This document shows positions 52,648 to 62,173 of a stretch of 64,000 bases of DNA, piece after piece. The stretch comes from Massiliimalia massiliensis (GTDB lineage: Bacteria; Bacillota; Clostridia; Oscillospirales; Ruminococcaceae). Below the pieces are notes generated by a model. That model was not told where the DNA came from and ran no database searches. It saw only the letters and a program-made list of their open reading frames with translations. Within the stretch, counting starts at the first letter, position 1; each line of letters begins with the position of its first letter. Where the stretch lies: positions 372,001-436,000 of the forward strand of contig NZ_FUHT01000002.1 of the NCBI RefSeq assembly GCF_900155615.1. Reading direction: 5' to 3'. A program made the translations under genes and the position numbers.

Positions 52648-52851
52648 ATGAGCAGGGAAGGCGACTTTCTTATTTATTGTATCGAGCAATATAAAGACGC
52701 TAAAAGCATGACCGGCAGACAGGCTGCTGATCTTTTCACTCGTTACCAGATATGGGACTATGTATATTCGTGCTTTGAAGCGCTGCATACAACCGGTCCA
52801 AATTATATCGTAGAAGATATTGACCGGTATATTGAGTCACGGCAACACTAA
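52648..52851 (+). CDS. DUF3791 protein
   Basis: A 67-residue helical protein from the ATG at 52648, with GGAGGAGG seven nt upstream. The pattern SREGDFLIYCIEQYKDAKSM, TGRQAADLFTRYQIWDYVYS and a HTTG/VEDIDRYI ending is typical of DUF3791. It completes the RelB/DUF3990/DUF3791/DUF3791 cassette, closed by a terminator. Paralogue of the preceding gene. Confidence 0.75.
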   Translation: MSREGDFLIYCIEQYKDAKSMTGRQAADLFTRYQIWDYVYSCFEALHTTGPNYIVEDIDRYIESRQH

Positions 52852-52858
52852 AATAACA

Positions 52859-52892
52859 AAAAGCAAGTAAGAAATTTTCTTACTTGCTTTTT
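52859..52892. terminator. Terminator between the toxin cassette and the Ig-like lipoprotein
   Basis: AAAGCAAGTAAGAAA and its complement form a near-perfect stem of about 15 bp with a short loop, flanked by A and T runs, so it can work on both strands between the converging genes. Confidence 0.85.
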
Positions 52893-52910
52893 CATTTTTA
52901 TCCTTATTCA

Positions 52911-53894
52911 TTAAAATCCATTTTCTTTTTCTTCTTTTTCCAAGTCCTTCAGAGCCTGATTGTATTCTTCCGCTGAATCATACCAAACTCCATTGATAGA
53001 ACCGCCAATAAAACCATGATCTATTACTTCCCCCTCAAAGGTATATGACCCATCTCCGTTATCCTTCCAGCCTTTCCCTCCGGAGGATTTTTGAGATGAT
53101 TTTTTACCTGTAGCCTTTTTCCCGCCGGAGCTGGACTTTCCAGAACCGCTATTCTTGGAGCCGGAACTAGAAAATGCCGCATTGCTGCTGGACACCTGGA
53201 CTGGTTTTTCCTTTACTGTCACTGTGATCTCTGTCTTAACCGAGTCATCTGCATGAGAAGCAGCTGTGATCGTTGCCGTCCCTGCCTTTACTGCTGTGAT
53301 TTTTCCGTCTTTAACAACCGCTATCTTTTCATCGCTTGACGTCCAGTTCACGGACGGATCCGTTGTATCTTCCGGAACAACAACTGCCTGTATGTCCGCA
53401 GTTTCTCCTTCAGTCAGTTCAATCTTGTCCTTATCCGCCGTAACTTTTTCCGGCATGATCGGGCTGACTGTTACCTTTACCGCCGTAACAACCGGTTGTA
53501 TTTCGTCTTCACCGTCTTCTGACGGAATTGTCAGAGTCACACTGATTGTTGTCGTTCCCACCGCATTTCCGGTCACTATTCCGGTTTCATCTACAACGGC
53601 GATCTGTATCTCTTCAGACTCATAGGAAAGCTTTCCCTTTTCCTGAAATTCCTTGGCTTTGGCCGCTAGTTCTTCTTTCCCTTTTTCATCAGCATCGTCT
53701 ATGGTGTAGCAATCGCCTTCGATTTCATAATAGGCGCTGATCTGAGAAACGATCTTTTGGCTTTCCCCGATTCGTACTTCAACGTGTTCCGCCATTAGCT
53801 CCGGCAGATATTTCCGTTTTTCCGCACAGCCGGTCGAAAAAGCAGTTATCACAACTGCACTTAAAACTAACGCCATTATCTTTTGTATCTTCAT
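52911..53894 (-). CDS. Lipoprotein with Ig-like (BIG2) domains
   Basis: A ~327-residue lipoprotein from the ATG at 53894; the longer 54053 reading overlaps the S1-like gene and is rejected. The signal peptide ends in FSTGC (Cys 23). The region ~30-130 is an unclassified beta domain. A BIG2 domain follows (VTADKDKIELTEGETADI, PSVNWTSSDEKIAVVKDGK, KAGTATITAAS). Then come a Ser/Gly/Lys-rich linker and a C-terminal YTFEGEVIDHG/GSINGVWYDSAEEY segment. Probably a surface protein of the conjugation operon, transcribed after VirD4 and the S1-like gene. Confidence 0.8.
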   Translation of the reverse strand: MKIQKIMALVLSAVVITAFSTGCAEKRKYLPELMAEHVEVRIGESQKIVSQISAYYEIEGDCYTIDDADEKGKEELAAKAKEFQEKGKLSYESEEIQIAVVDETGIVTGNAVGTTTISVTLTIPSEDGEDEIQPVVTAVKVTVSPIMPEKVTADKDKIELTEGETADIQAVVVPEDTTDPSVNWTSSDEKIAVVKDGKITAVKAGTATITAASHADDSVKTEITVTVKEKPVQVSSSNAAFSSSGSKNSGSGKSSSGGKKATGKKSSQKSSGGKGWKDNGDGSYTFEGEVIDHGFIGGSINGVWYDSAEEYNQALKDLEKEEKENGF

Positions 53895-53919
53895 AGTCTT
53901 CCGTCCCTTCAGACATATT

Positions 53920-54912
53920 TTAGCACAAAGATTTATGTTGTCTAAAATAAATATACCTGTTTTCCCGTAAAATTCTTTTTCTGCTGAGAAAACTATATAT
54001 TCTGGCGAATGATTCGTGTAATGATCCCGATCGCGGTATTTTTTCTTCATCAATATTCGTCACAACAAAATATACGTCGTCTCTTTTGGCTGGTGTTCTG
54101 GAATCGTAGCAGGAATGTGCCACAGCGTTGACGCCAATGCTCAGGTGTACAAAAACAATCCCCTTATAAATATCTATTACTTGTCCGATATATTTTCCCT
54201 GAACCTGGCACCGCTTTAAATTTTCCTTGTTGACGTCTCCCTCTACTGATTTTATATCAGCCCGTATGCTGATTGTTTCGACAGATTCTCGATCAACTTG
54301 CGTTACCTTGACCACAACCTGATCGCCAATATGATACAATTCTCTTGCGTCGGCCAGCCAGCTCCAAGATAAATCCCGTGCCACAATAGAACATTCTACT
54401 CCAAACACCTCCACCCTGATCACTTTTTCCGCTGCCGCTACGACTCTGGCCTGGACCAGCCTGCCTTCGTAAATCAGATATTCTCCATTCTTATCGGGAT
54501 CCAGATAAAAAGTCTGTCTTTTCCGCAGCATAGCTGCCCGGCGGGAGGCTACTATGCTTTTAGTATCCAGATCGATTCCCTGAATCACAAAGTCTATTTC
54601 TGCCCCCAACATATTACCGATGATTTTTTCCTGCCGCAGCAGCATATCTCCGTAATGCGCGTCTTTATTTAATCCCAGCATCATTTCTGACGCGGGTATG
54701 ATCACCCGGTACGACTTATAATATACGACTGCCACGACCTGTTTATCTAACCTTTCCACACCGCTTAGTATCCCTGTCACGATCCTTCTGGCATGGTATT
54801 CGCTTTGTATCGCGTACCATAGCGCTTCCTCCTGCATTTCCGGTGTTTCTACTGTATTTTTCACTTCTATCGTCAGAATCGGAGATGTATTCCGGTTTAA
54901 TTCTTTTTCCAT
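53920..54912 (-). CDS. S1-like RNA-binding protein of the ICE
   Basis: A 330-residue protein with features of S1/OB repeats: LSGVERLDKQVVAVVYYKSY, MLGAEIDFVIQGIDLDTKSI, VASRRAAMLRKRQTF, IGDQVVVKVTQVDRES and VQGKYIGQVIDIYKGIVFVH. S1-like proteins of this kind are common in Clostridial ICEs beside the coupling protein gene; their role is unknown, perhaps binding transfer mRNA or ssDNA. It follows VirD4 by 19 nt. Confidence 0.65.
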   Translation of the reverse strand: MEKELNRNTSPILTIEVKNTVETPEMQEEALWYAIQSEYHARRIVTGILSGVERLDKQVVAVVYYKSYRVIIPASEMMLGLNKDAHYGDMLLRQEKIIGNMLGAEIDFVIQGIDLDTKSIVASRRAAMLRKRQTFYLDPDKNGEYLIYEGRLVQARVVAAAEKVIRVEVFGVECSIVARDLSWSWLADARELYHIGDQVVVKVTQVDRESVETISIRADIKSVEGDVNKENLKRCQVQGKYIGQVIDIYKGIVFVHLSIGVNAVAHSCYDSRTPAKRDDVYFVVTNIDEEKIPRSGSLHESFARIYSFLSRKRILRENRYIYFRQHKSLC

Positions 54913-54931
54913 AACGATTTCCTTCCTTTTT

Positions 54932-56761
54932 CTATAGTTTTAAAATGCTGTCTTCTTGTTTTCTTCTCTTCTTTTCTGCAACCGTCGGTTCTTCAATGGA
55001 ATATTGAGCTGATACTGCGTTATTCTTACGCCATTCAGGGACATGATCCGTAATTTTACAAGGAACTAATTTCCTGTATTCCGGGTGTCTGGTATAGTCA
55101 AATTTCTTTACCTTCAGGATTTTCTGTCCTCTGATGATCACAAAGGCTTCATCGATCGGCAGTCTAAGCACTTCGTCCGGGTTTAACAAAAACCGTCTTC
55201 CAACCGATTGGGTTTCCCTGAATTCCGGCACATAATCTGTCAGGCGCATGGTTCCAAGCCGTTTAGACTGGCTTGAGACCTGTACAGAAGCGATACCCGA
55301 ACGGCGGCTGACTAATTCTGCTGTCGCGTCGTCGGTACACCCCAGAAACAAGTGGGTATCGCAATTCCCCAAAATCTCCTGCCATTGATTATCGGGATAC
55401 CTGTTTTGCAGCTGAGCAATATTTTGAAATGCTAATCCAAGCATATTGATGTCCCGGCTGCGGATCGTTGAAATTTTTCGAAAGAAATCCGGAACTGTTC
55501 CTACGTTCGCCCATTCATCAGCAATAATATTGACCGCTACAGGCAGCTTGCCGTTCTTGCCATGCTTATCCGCATATCGTACCAGTTTGATAAACAGAAA
55601 GCTGAAAAACAGTGAGGATAAAAATTCAAAGGTAGAATCCTGATCCGAAGTGATACAGAAATATGCGCACTTTTTCTTCCCCAGTAATTCCAAATCTATT
55701 TCCGAATGACTGGTGATTTCTTTGATCAACGCACTTTGAAATACCTGAAGCCGCGAGCCAAGCCCTATAATAATCCCGGATTGGACTGTATCAGACGCCT
55801 GCTTGAAAATAGAAAAGGGGGCTTTTGCCGGGTGGTCATATGGAAGCCTGCGAAATAGGCTGCTCAGTTCGTCGACTGACTTTGAAATGATCAGATGATA
55901 TACTTCAGCAAATGATTGCTGCTCCGGCGCGTAGGAATTTGTAACATATAAAATCAACGCCTTTAAAAGATTGCTTTCCCCATTGTCCCAAAACCGATCG
56001 CCTTTTCCATCTCCGGTATTTTTCATTACTACATCAGCAAAAACTTGAGCCATGATTTCATCTCCGCCAACTTCACCCAAACAATCCCATGAATCTGAAT
56101 ATTCAGGATCTACTAAATTGAATACCCGAACAATATAGCCGTTTCTTCTGAGGTATTCTGCCATATCGCAGTAAAGCTCGGATTTTGGATCCGTCAGCAC
56201 CATGCTGTCGCCCCGGCGAACACACTGAAAAATCATGTTTCGGATCGTCCGGGATTTCATGGAACCGCTTGCACCGTACAGAGCGACATGCTTATTCAGC
56301 CGTGTTTTCTCAGGCAAACACACCAGTTTTCCGTTCAGCTCTCCTAAAATGATTCCTTTCCCAATATGAGATTGCGGGACGATCTCTAGGATCTCTTTAC
56401 ATTCCTCCTCTGTCATGAATCCACTGGTGCCATAGATCCCTTTTTCGGAATAAGTAAGATTCCGCTCAGGGTCGAATAGTTTCTGATGGCATCGTTCGCG
56501 GAATAATAGATAAAAGGCAATTATTCCTAGCAGACCAACCATGATGGCAATTCCATATATGTTATATGGAACATCTGTCAGTGCGGCTAAACAAGCTTTC
56601 ACTGAAATTTCCAGTAACTTCGGAGTTCCCCCAGTCTCTCCTTCAGCTTCCCAATCCCGGTAGCTATGCAGCATCTGTGAGATGATCCCTCCGCCGAAAA
56701 ATATTATGGACAACGCGGCCATAGCGCTGATTATAAGGGCCGCAATTTTACTCCTTTTCAT
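54932..56761 (-). CDS. VirD4/TraG-family type IV coupling protein
   Basis: A 609-residue ATPase that links the relaxosome to the transfer channel. Two N-terminal TM helices (KIAALIISAMAALSIIFFGG and GIAIMVGLLGIIAFYLLF) anchor it. Walker A is YGASGSMKSR (~160-168), with the family's LTDPKSELY box after it, then VNIIADEWANVGTVPDF (Walker B) and STIRSRDINMLGLAFQNI. Its start overlaps the stop of the upstream gene by 14 nt. Confidence 0.9.
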   Translation of the reverse strand: MKRSKIAALIISAMAALSIIFFGGGIISQMLHSYRDWEAEGETGGTPKLLEISVKACLAALTDVPYNIYGIAIMVGLLGIIAFYLLFRERCHQKLFDPERNLTYSEKGIYGTSGFMTEEECKEILEIVPQSHIGKGIILGELNGKLVCLPEKTRLNKHVALYGASGSMKSRTIRNMIFQCVRRGDSMVLTDPKSELYCDMAEYLRRNGYIVRVFNLVDPEYSDSWDCLGEVGGDEIMAQVFADVVMKNTGDGKGDRFWDNGESNLLKALILYVTNSYAPEQQSFAEVYHLIISKSVDELSSLFRRLPYDHPAKAPFSIFKQASDTVQSGIIIGLGSRLQVFQSALIKEITSHSEIDLELLGKKKCAYFCITSDQDSTFEFLSSLFFSFLFIKLVRYADKHGKNGKLPVAVNIIADEWANVGTVPDFFRKISTIRSRDINMLGLAFQNIAQLQNRYPDNQWQEILGNCDTHLFLGCTDDATAELVSRRSGIASVQVSSQSKRLGTMRLTDYVPEFRETQSVGRRFLLNPDEVLRLPIDEAFVIIRGQKILKVKKFDYTRHPEYRKLVPCKITDHVPEWRKNNAVSAQYSIEEPTVAEKKRRKQEDSILKL

Positions 56762-57788
56762 ATTCGCTCACCCATTTAAGACCACTATTCCAATTCGATC
56801 CTGGTTCCGGTTTTTGAAAATCATAGCAAAGAATCTTTCCAGATGCGTCGTAGTCCTCTATCCATTCCCGGTACTGTCTGATCTTTACCATATCAAAATC
56901 ACGCGCATCTAATGGCTGCAAACTGTTATGATAAAAACCAGGTTTCCATGTGTCATGAAACGGCCTTTTTACCTGATCACACAATCTCTTCAGCATTTTT
57001 ACCCCGCAGCTATTCAGCGGGATAAAATGAAAAGCCGTAAAAATATTATCAGGACAAAACCAATTATCTTTCCGTCCGCCCTGACTCTCCATCAAGCGGT
57101 AAGCCTCTTTCATTGTATCTCCGAACATCAGTCCCCGAAATTCGTGGTTTTTCAATTCATGAGTGCGCCCGCTGTATTGAAGCAAATATTCCAGTTGTGC
57201 CTTCAGCCTTTTTTCGGCAGCGGGCATCCATTTCAGAATTCCGCTTCCCGTATTATATACAACATAAACCGCATCTGACGTTATCAAAATTCCGGTTGCT
57301 CTGGAATTGCCGATCATATGTCCGATCTCCATTTCCCGGATCTCTCTGGAATCATAATAAACCGGAAAAGATAGGTTGTTCCGCCCCTGATAGGTCTGTT
57401 CAAATATCCCAGCTTTCTGATCCCTAAAAAGACATATCCCAGCTCTCAGCTGCATCAGCTTCGCTTGTGCGGTATGATGAAGGCGAAGCCTTCGGCTGAT
57501 CTCCCTTCTGCATAGATTGGTGTCAACATTTCCTGTCAGATAAAATGCAAACCGCTTTGAATCATTTTTCAGCAGCAACATTTTCGCTTTTTTAGTTAGC
57601 CGATAGCTTCGCAGCTTGTCCTTATAGATGCATCGGATCCACCCCTCTCTTTTTAAAACTGTCAACAGTTTTGATAAATAATCCGGCTTAACCGGGAGCA
57701 GATCAAGATTCGGAAAAGGCAGTTCTCCGCAGACGGCGATCCACTCCAACAGCCGGTAGCTCTGTGTATGCTTCTGCAATGCAGTCAA
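56748..57788 (-). CDS. Conserved ICE protein with winged-helix start
   Basis: A 346-residue protein. The first ~70 residues look like a winged helix (YLSKLLTVLKREGWIRCIYK, then LRSYRLTKKAKMLLL), similar to replication-relaxation or plasmid regulator proteins. The rest has no match I can name (MEIGHMIGNSRATGILIT, YVVYNTGSG). It overlaps the start of VirD4. Possible role: relaxosome or DNA-binding partner of the coupling protein; inferred from place only. Confidence 0.55.
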   Translation of the reverse strand: MTALQKHTQSYRLLEWIAVCGELPFPNLDLLPVKPDYLSKLLTVLKREGWIRCIYKDKLRSYRLTKKAKMLLLKNDSKRFAFYLTGNVDTNLCRREISRRLRLHHTAQAKLMQLRAGICLFRDQKAGIFEQTYQGRNNLSFPVYYDSREIREMEIGHMIGNSRATGILITSDAVYVVYNTGSGILKWMPAAEKRLKAQLEYLLQYSGRTHELKNHEFRGLMFGDTMKEAYRLMESQGGRKDNWFCPDNIFTAFHFIPLNSCGVKMLKRLCDQVKRPFHDTWKPGFYHNSLQPLDARDFDMVKIRQYREWIEDYDASGKILCYDFQKPEPGSNWNSGLKWVSEYEKE

Positions 57789-57937
57789 CCCGCTTTCTTT
57801 ACCGTATTGGATTACACTACGGTGAATTTTATTGGTACTATTCAGTGAAGCTTCCTGTTATTCCGCATATCTGCATAGTTTCGGATATGTCCAGAAAAAA
57901 TCAGAAGAAATACAGGTAAAATGGATATTCATGATCC

Positions 57938-58597
57938 CTATTTTTCCTGTTCTCTAAGCCATAACAGGAATCTTTTTGGTTCCATCACCATAATTTCTGT
58001 TCGATCGCTGTTCCCTAACACCGACGTCTGATATTGCCGGCAGAGCTGACCGGTATCGTCTGTCATCACAAAGGCCGCAACCGTATCCAGTACGGGTTTC
58101 ATCATCATGTTGTCGTAGTCCCGTATCCGGGAAATTGAAAGCTTTTCGTCATAAACATGGATAAAGCACACTACACATTCACGAAATTTTTGAAATTTTT
58201 CCTTTTCACAAAACTCATGCAGCGTGTAATAAAGCGGATCTAATAAAAATGCAGATATTGTTCTTTGCTGGCGCTTTGGCAATAAGCTGGGGATCACAAC
58301 AGTCAATATCCCATCTTTCCAAACGATCCTGATTCTTTGGATCTTTGCGGCATTTTCCAGCAGCTTATGCTTCTGAACCGATCCCAGGTCAATCGCCAAT
58401 TTCCGCATACGCACAGCAATAGATTCCGACAAATATGTTGAATTTAACAGCAGTGTATCATATTGCTCCGGATACTTGGCAGCGTCTGTCACCGTTAAAG
58501 CGAACAATCCATTATTCAGCTTTACCCCGTCGTCTACTACTTTTCTGATCCGGTCATACCGTTTTTTCTGGTCGATCTTCTTTCGCCTCCTCACCAT
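57938..58597 (-). CDS. ICE protein resembling DUF6100
   Basis: A ~219-residue protein. The C-terminal half (VCFIHVYDEKLSISRIRDYD, then LDTVAAFVMTDDTGQLCRQY) resembles DUF6100 proteins of Clostridial ICEs. The start is uncertain: the ATG at 58597 lies inside the preceding gene, whose stop follows 43 nt later. No catalytic motif recognised. Confidence 0.5.
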   Translation of the reverse strand: MVRRRKKIDQKKRYDRIRKVVDDGVKLNNGLFALTVTDAAKYPEQYDTLLLNSTYLSESIAVRMRKLAIDLGSVQKHKLLENAAKIQRIRIVWKDGILTVVIPSLLPKRQQRTISAFLLDPLYYTLHEFCEKEKFQKFRECVVCFIHVYDEKLSISRIRDYDNMMMKPVLDTVAAFVMTDDTGQLCRQYQTSVLGNSDRTEIMVMEPKRFLLWLREQEK

Positions 58598-59111
58598 AAA
58601 AATGGGATATTGTCCCGTCATCATCAACGGCGCAATATCCCACGACACCCTGAATATTCAGTTTTGGTATTTGTTCCTTTTGTTCTACAATAATAATTCT
58701 TCGGGGATATTCCCGTACCGGCTCCAGCATAAAACTGATCAGCTTTTCTTCTCCTCTGGCAGCATAAATGATTTCATACACCTGGCCCTTCATAAAAAAG
58801 CTGATGCATACCGGATACTCTCCGGGAATATGGTATTCTATACTTTCCCAGAAGCTTAATAGAACCCAAAATGCCCGAATCACCTTTTCATCGGCCTGTT
58901 TCAGCTTGTCCGAATCCGCAGCGATATATTTTCTGTCCCAGTCGCCCACGGCCCTTCCTGATGACTTTAATTTCCGCAAAATGGTCGCTACGATCAAATC
59001 ATGTCCCGGGAACATTCTGTATATCTGATTTGTCTTAAGGCAGCCATACTGCGACAGGACTTTCGCGGTTTCCTGTAATTCTTCCTGCATTTCTTCTCTT
59101 GTGTGCAGCAT
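58554..59111 (-). CDS. ICE protein resembling DUF5697
   Basis: A 185-residue protein. An N-terminal winged-helix-like segment (ETAKVLSQYGCLKTNQIYRM, then ILRKLKSSGRAV) is followed by an alpha/beta half (PVCISFFMKGQVYEIIYAAR). It resembles DUF5697 proteins next to VirB4 in related ICEs. It overlaps the following gene by about 44 nt, which points to coupled translation. Confidence 0.55.
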   Translation of the reverse strand: MLHTREEMQEELQETAKVLSQYGCLKTNQIYRMFPGHDLIVATILRKLKSSGRAVGDWDRKYIAADSDKLKQADEKVIRAFWVLLSFWESIEYHIPGEYPVCISFFMKGQVYEIIYAARGEEKLISFMLEPVREYPRRIIIVEQKEQIPKLNIQGVVGYCAVDDDGTISHFYGEEAKEDRPEKTV

Positions 59112-59153
59112 ATTGTTTTATCCCTCCTTAATTTTTGGCGTATAGAACTGTTG

Positions 59154-62144
59154 TCAAACTGCGTTGTCATTTTCCTGTTTCCCGTTGAAACGTACAGAAC
59201 TGTTTTGAGAATCAATTTCCACCTTCTTACGCAAAGCCAACTGTTCCAGTTCGGCCCGGTCTGTCGTGATCAATTCTTTTTCAAGCTGTGATGATTTGAA
59301 TTCTACCGTAACATTATTGTTATTAGTTGAAATCAATCCATTTCCGCGTTCAAAGTGTGTAATAGCCATTGTTTCGGAATCGGACAGCTTTAATATCTTC
59401 TGTACTCTCTGAGTCTCCTCATCTTCCAGATTTAAAATGATCTTTGTTTTACAGGCATTGATAATACCCTTGCCATACTTTCCGTCTTCCAATGCAAAGA
59501 AATCGTTTAGATCCTGCGTCGCACAGACAGCAGATCCGCCATAGCCTCTTACCGTTTTAAATACCTCCAGAATATATTCGGCAGTCTGCCGGTTGGACGC
59601 TGAACCAATAATACGCCACAGCTCATCAATAAAAATTGCTTTTTTCTTTGTCCTATCCTCTTTACTTTTTCCAAATACAAACAGGATCGCGATAAACATA
59701 CCAATGATCATGAGGCTTCCAGTCAATTCAGAAAGATCCAGAACCACATACTGATTATCCAAATCAACGTTTGTCTGCTGGTTGAAGGAAGCGGCTGAAC
59801 CATGAACCAGCCAATTTAAAGAATTAGCAAGCCGTTTTGTTTCGGGATCCTTTACCAGGACTTCGTAAAGATCGCCTAAGATCGGCATTTCCTTGTATTT
59901 CCCCTGCTTTTCTTTAGACCATAGGGAACGGTTGTGAAAGTTCATTCCTTTGGCTGCGTAGGTTTTGACCAGCGCGCTGTCCAAAAGCTGTTTTTCTTCA
60001 TAAGTCATATCAGGAATCAGAAGGCTAAAGAAGATATGCAGCTCCTGGATCTTCGTTGCCAGCTTGGAATGTTCCTCTTCTACTCCATCAATCAGGTCAT
60101 TGTTGACCGTATCACTTTTTCTGATCTCCATAATGTTGATACAGGACTTAGACGACGGGGAGATAGAAACAAACTGCCCGCCAATATTTTTGCAGGCCCG
60201 GCGGAATTCATGACCTTTTAGTGGCGCTATGATAAAAACCTGGATATGCTTTCTTCTCATACGCAGCGCCAGAAGCTGCATCGTATAGCTCTTGCCCGCG
60301 CCGGAGGTTCCCAAGATCGCAATGTTCGCATTCTTATAAACCCTAGAATCAAAGTTATCTACAATGACCAAAGAATTGTTATGCTTATTTACCCCATACA
60401 AAATCCCGTCGTCATCGCACATTTCGTAGGAAGTAAATGGATAGCAGCTCGCCGCTCCAGTAGTCAGCACATTCCTTTTGGAGTGTTCAAATAATCTTTT
60501 ATCAATCATATTCAGCGGAAGTGCGGACAGGAAAGCCTGTTCCTCCTCAAATTGGCAGTTTTGGCATTCCAGATCCCTCGACATCATCAGTTTCTTCATT
60601 TCATGAGTCCGCCACTCCAATTCTTCCGCGCTTTCCGCTGTAATCGTAATTAAGGTATTGATATAGTAGAAATCCTGATTGTTGGCAAGCCCGCTTTTCA
60701 AAAGGTATCCGGCTTGTATCGCCCCCTCCAGATCATCAAAATCTGTATTGGTGTCCGACGCGTCTTTAATTTTTGAACGGTTGATCCTTAACTGCTGGCC
60801 AAGCTTTGAGATGATCCGGTCTTTTTCTTCTCTCCGGACAAAAATATCGACGTCTATTCCTTCTCCGGCATTTACCAGTACGGACATCCAACCTGCATAT
60901 ACCTTTGGGTTGTATCCCCCGGAAGGGATCATCAGGAAAGTATAATATAATCCGTCGATTACGACATATTTGCTGTGGGTAAAGTCGATCTCGTTCGGCG
61001 TCATAAATTCACTGATCGGAATATCATTTAACTGATCCGCCTGATCCGCTGCTACATATCTTCCTAAAACCTCCATAATTTTGTCTGACATTGGTTTTTC
61101 CGTTTTCCGATTAAGCAGATGATAAAGGATCTCTGTTGTCACCTCATTCTCATTTTCCGGAGTCAAAACAGTATTCCCGCACTGGAACAGATAAGTTCGG
61201 GCAGTCTGCGCCGCAGAACGAAGAAACGAAACCGCTTCGATTTCTTCATCTGCCCGGTTCCGGTTAGAACGCATAAACGGTTCGTATTCAAATATCATAA
61301 AGAACCGCCGGGTGATCGCTTCCCTGGAGCCAATCTGTCTGATTAGTTTCACATAATCCTCTTGCAGCCGTTTGCAGTATGGATCCGTTTCTTGCTGCAT
61401 ATCTGTTTCCAATCCTGCCAAATACTGATTAACGTCCGCCCGTTTGGTTACTGCTTTAAACTGGATCTTGACCGGGCTGATCTTCAGGTAAGACATAAAG
61501 GAATAAATGATGTTTCTCTGTTCCCGTTCATTTCTCAGCCAGAAATTGACCGGCGTGACCTCAATGATCTTTACAAAGCGGCGATCCCTTGTATAGATGA
61601 TCCCATGGTCTATTTTTTCAATCGGAAGATAGTTCGGTATCGTCATATCCTTTTTAGGGATATGACGTGCCTTTCCAGACCGTTTCCTTTTCTCCGACTC
61701 CTCCTTATCCATTTTTCTATTTCGCTTATTCTCCCGCTTGACTTTCCTTAGCTGCCGCTTCAGTTCCCGGATCTCCTCTTTTGTTTTTCTGTCTGCTCCC
61801 TCCGTCTTTTCTATTTCATCTCTTATGATTACTGGTTTTGGCAGTTCATGGATAATTCTCCGGTTCATCAAAAAACGAAGCCACGAAAACAGATAAGAGG
61901 ACAGGCATTTTCCATTGATCCCTACTAAAGCAAAAATCACCACCGGCATGACCACAATACAAAGAATAATGATCCTCGCTGTCAGTGATACTGGTATCCT
62001 AAAGATCGGCAATGCCAGAATCCCGGCCAAAGCCCCGGCCTCGATCACATTCCGAATTTTAAACATTCCTCCCATCAGCGTTCCTGAATCTATAAAATTA
62101 GGAGGAATATAATAGATGTCGCTGCGTTCGTCTTTGTGTTCCAT
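59154..62144 (-). CDS. VirB4-family ATPase with N-terminal PrgI-like membrane domain
   Basis: A 996-residue protein. Residues ~1-95 have two TM helices and PrgI/VirB3-like features (FKIRNVIEAGALAGILALPI and IIILCIVVMPVVIFALVG). A highly charged linker (RKVKRENKRNRKMDKEESEK) precedes the VirB4 body. Walker A is LGTSGAGKS (~605-613) and Walker B is KAIFIDELWRI (~835). GYGGSAVCATQDLNDFF is the downstream family motif. It powers assembly of the type IV secretion channel. Fusion of the VirB3-like unit to VirB4 makes a separate prgI gene unnecessary. Confidence 0.9.
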   Translation of the reverse strand: MEHKDERSDIYYIPPNFIDSGTLMGGMFKIRNVIEAGALAGILALPIFRIPVSLTARIIILCIVVMPVVIFALVGINGKCLSSYLFSWLRFLMNRRIIHELPKPVIIRDEIEKTEGADRKTKEEIRELKRQLRKVKRENKRNRKMDKEESEKRKRSGKARHIPKKDMTIPNYLPIEKIDHGIIYTRDRRFVKIIEVTPVNFWLRNEREQRNIIYSFMSYLKISPVKIQFKAVTKRADVNQYLAGLETDMQQETDPYCKRLQEDYVKLIRQIGSREAITRRFFMIFEYEPFMRSNRNRADEEIEAVSFLRSAAQTARTYLFQCGNTVLTPENENEVTTEILYHLLNRKTEKPMSDKIMEVLGRYVAADQADQLNDIPISEFMTPNEIDFTHSKYVVIDGLYYTFLMIPSGGYNPKVYAGWMSVLVNAGEGIDVDIFVRREEKDRIISKLGQQLRINRSKIKDASDTNTDFDDLEGAIQAGYLLKSGLANNQDFYYINTLITITAESAEELEWRTHEMKKLMMSRDLECQNCQFEEEQAFLSALPLNMIDKRLFEHSKRNVLTTGAASCYPFTSYEMCDDDGILYGVNKHNNSLVIVDNFDSRVYKNANIAILGTSGAGKSYTMQLLALRMRRKHIQVFIIAPLKGHEFRRACKNIGGQFVSISPSSKSCINIMEIRKSDTVNNDLIDGVEEEHSKLATKIQELHIFFSLLIPDMTYEEKQLLDSALVKTYAAKGMNFHNRSLWSKEKQGKYKEMPILGDLYEVLVKDPETKRLANSLNWLVHGSAASFNQQTNVDLDNQYVVLDLSELTGSLMIIGMFIAILFVFGKSKEDRTKKKAIFIDELWRIIGSASNRQTAEYILEVFKTVRGYGGSAVCATQDLNDFFALEDGKYGKGIINACKTKIILNLEDEETQRVQKILKLSDSETMAITHFERGNGLISTNNNNVTVEFKSSQLEKELITTDRAELEQLALRKKVEIDSQNSSVRFNGKQENDNAV

Positions 62145-62173
62145 GATTATCAGTGCCTTTCCGTTAAATCTTT

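Noticed and set aside
52911-54053. 380-aa reading of the Ig-like lipoprotein
   Set aside because: The extra N-terminus overlaps the S1-like gene. The signal peptide with lipobox begins at 53894.
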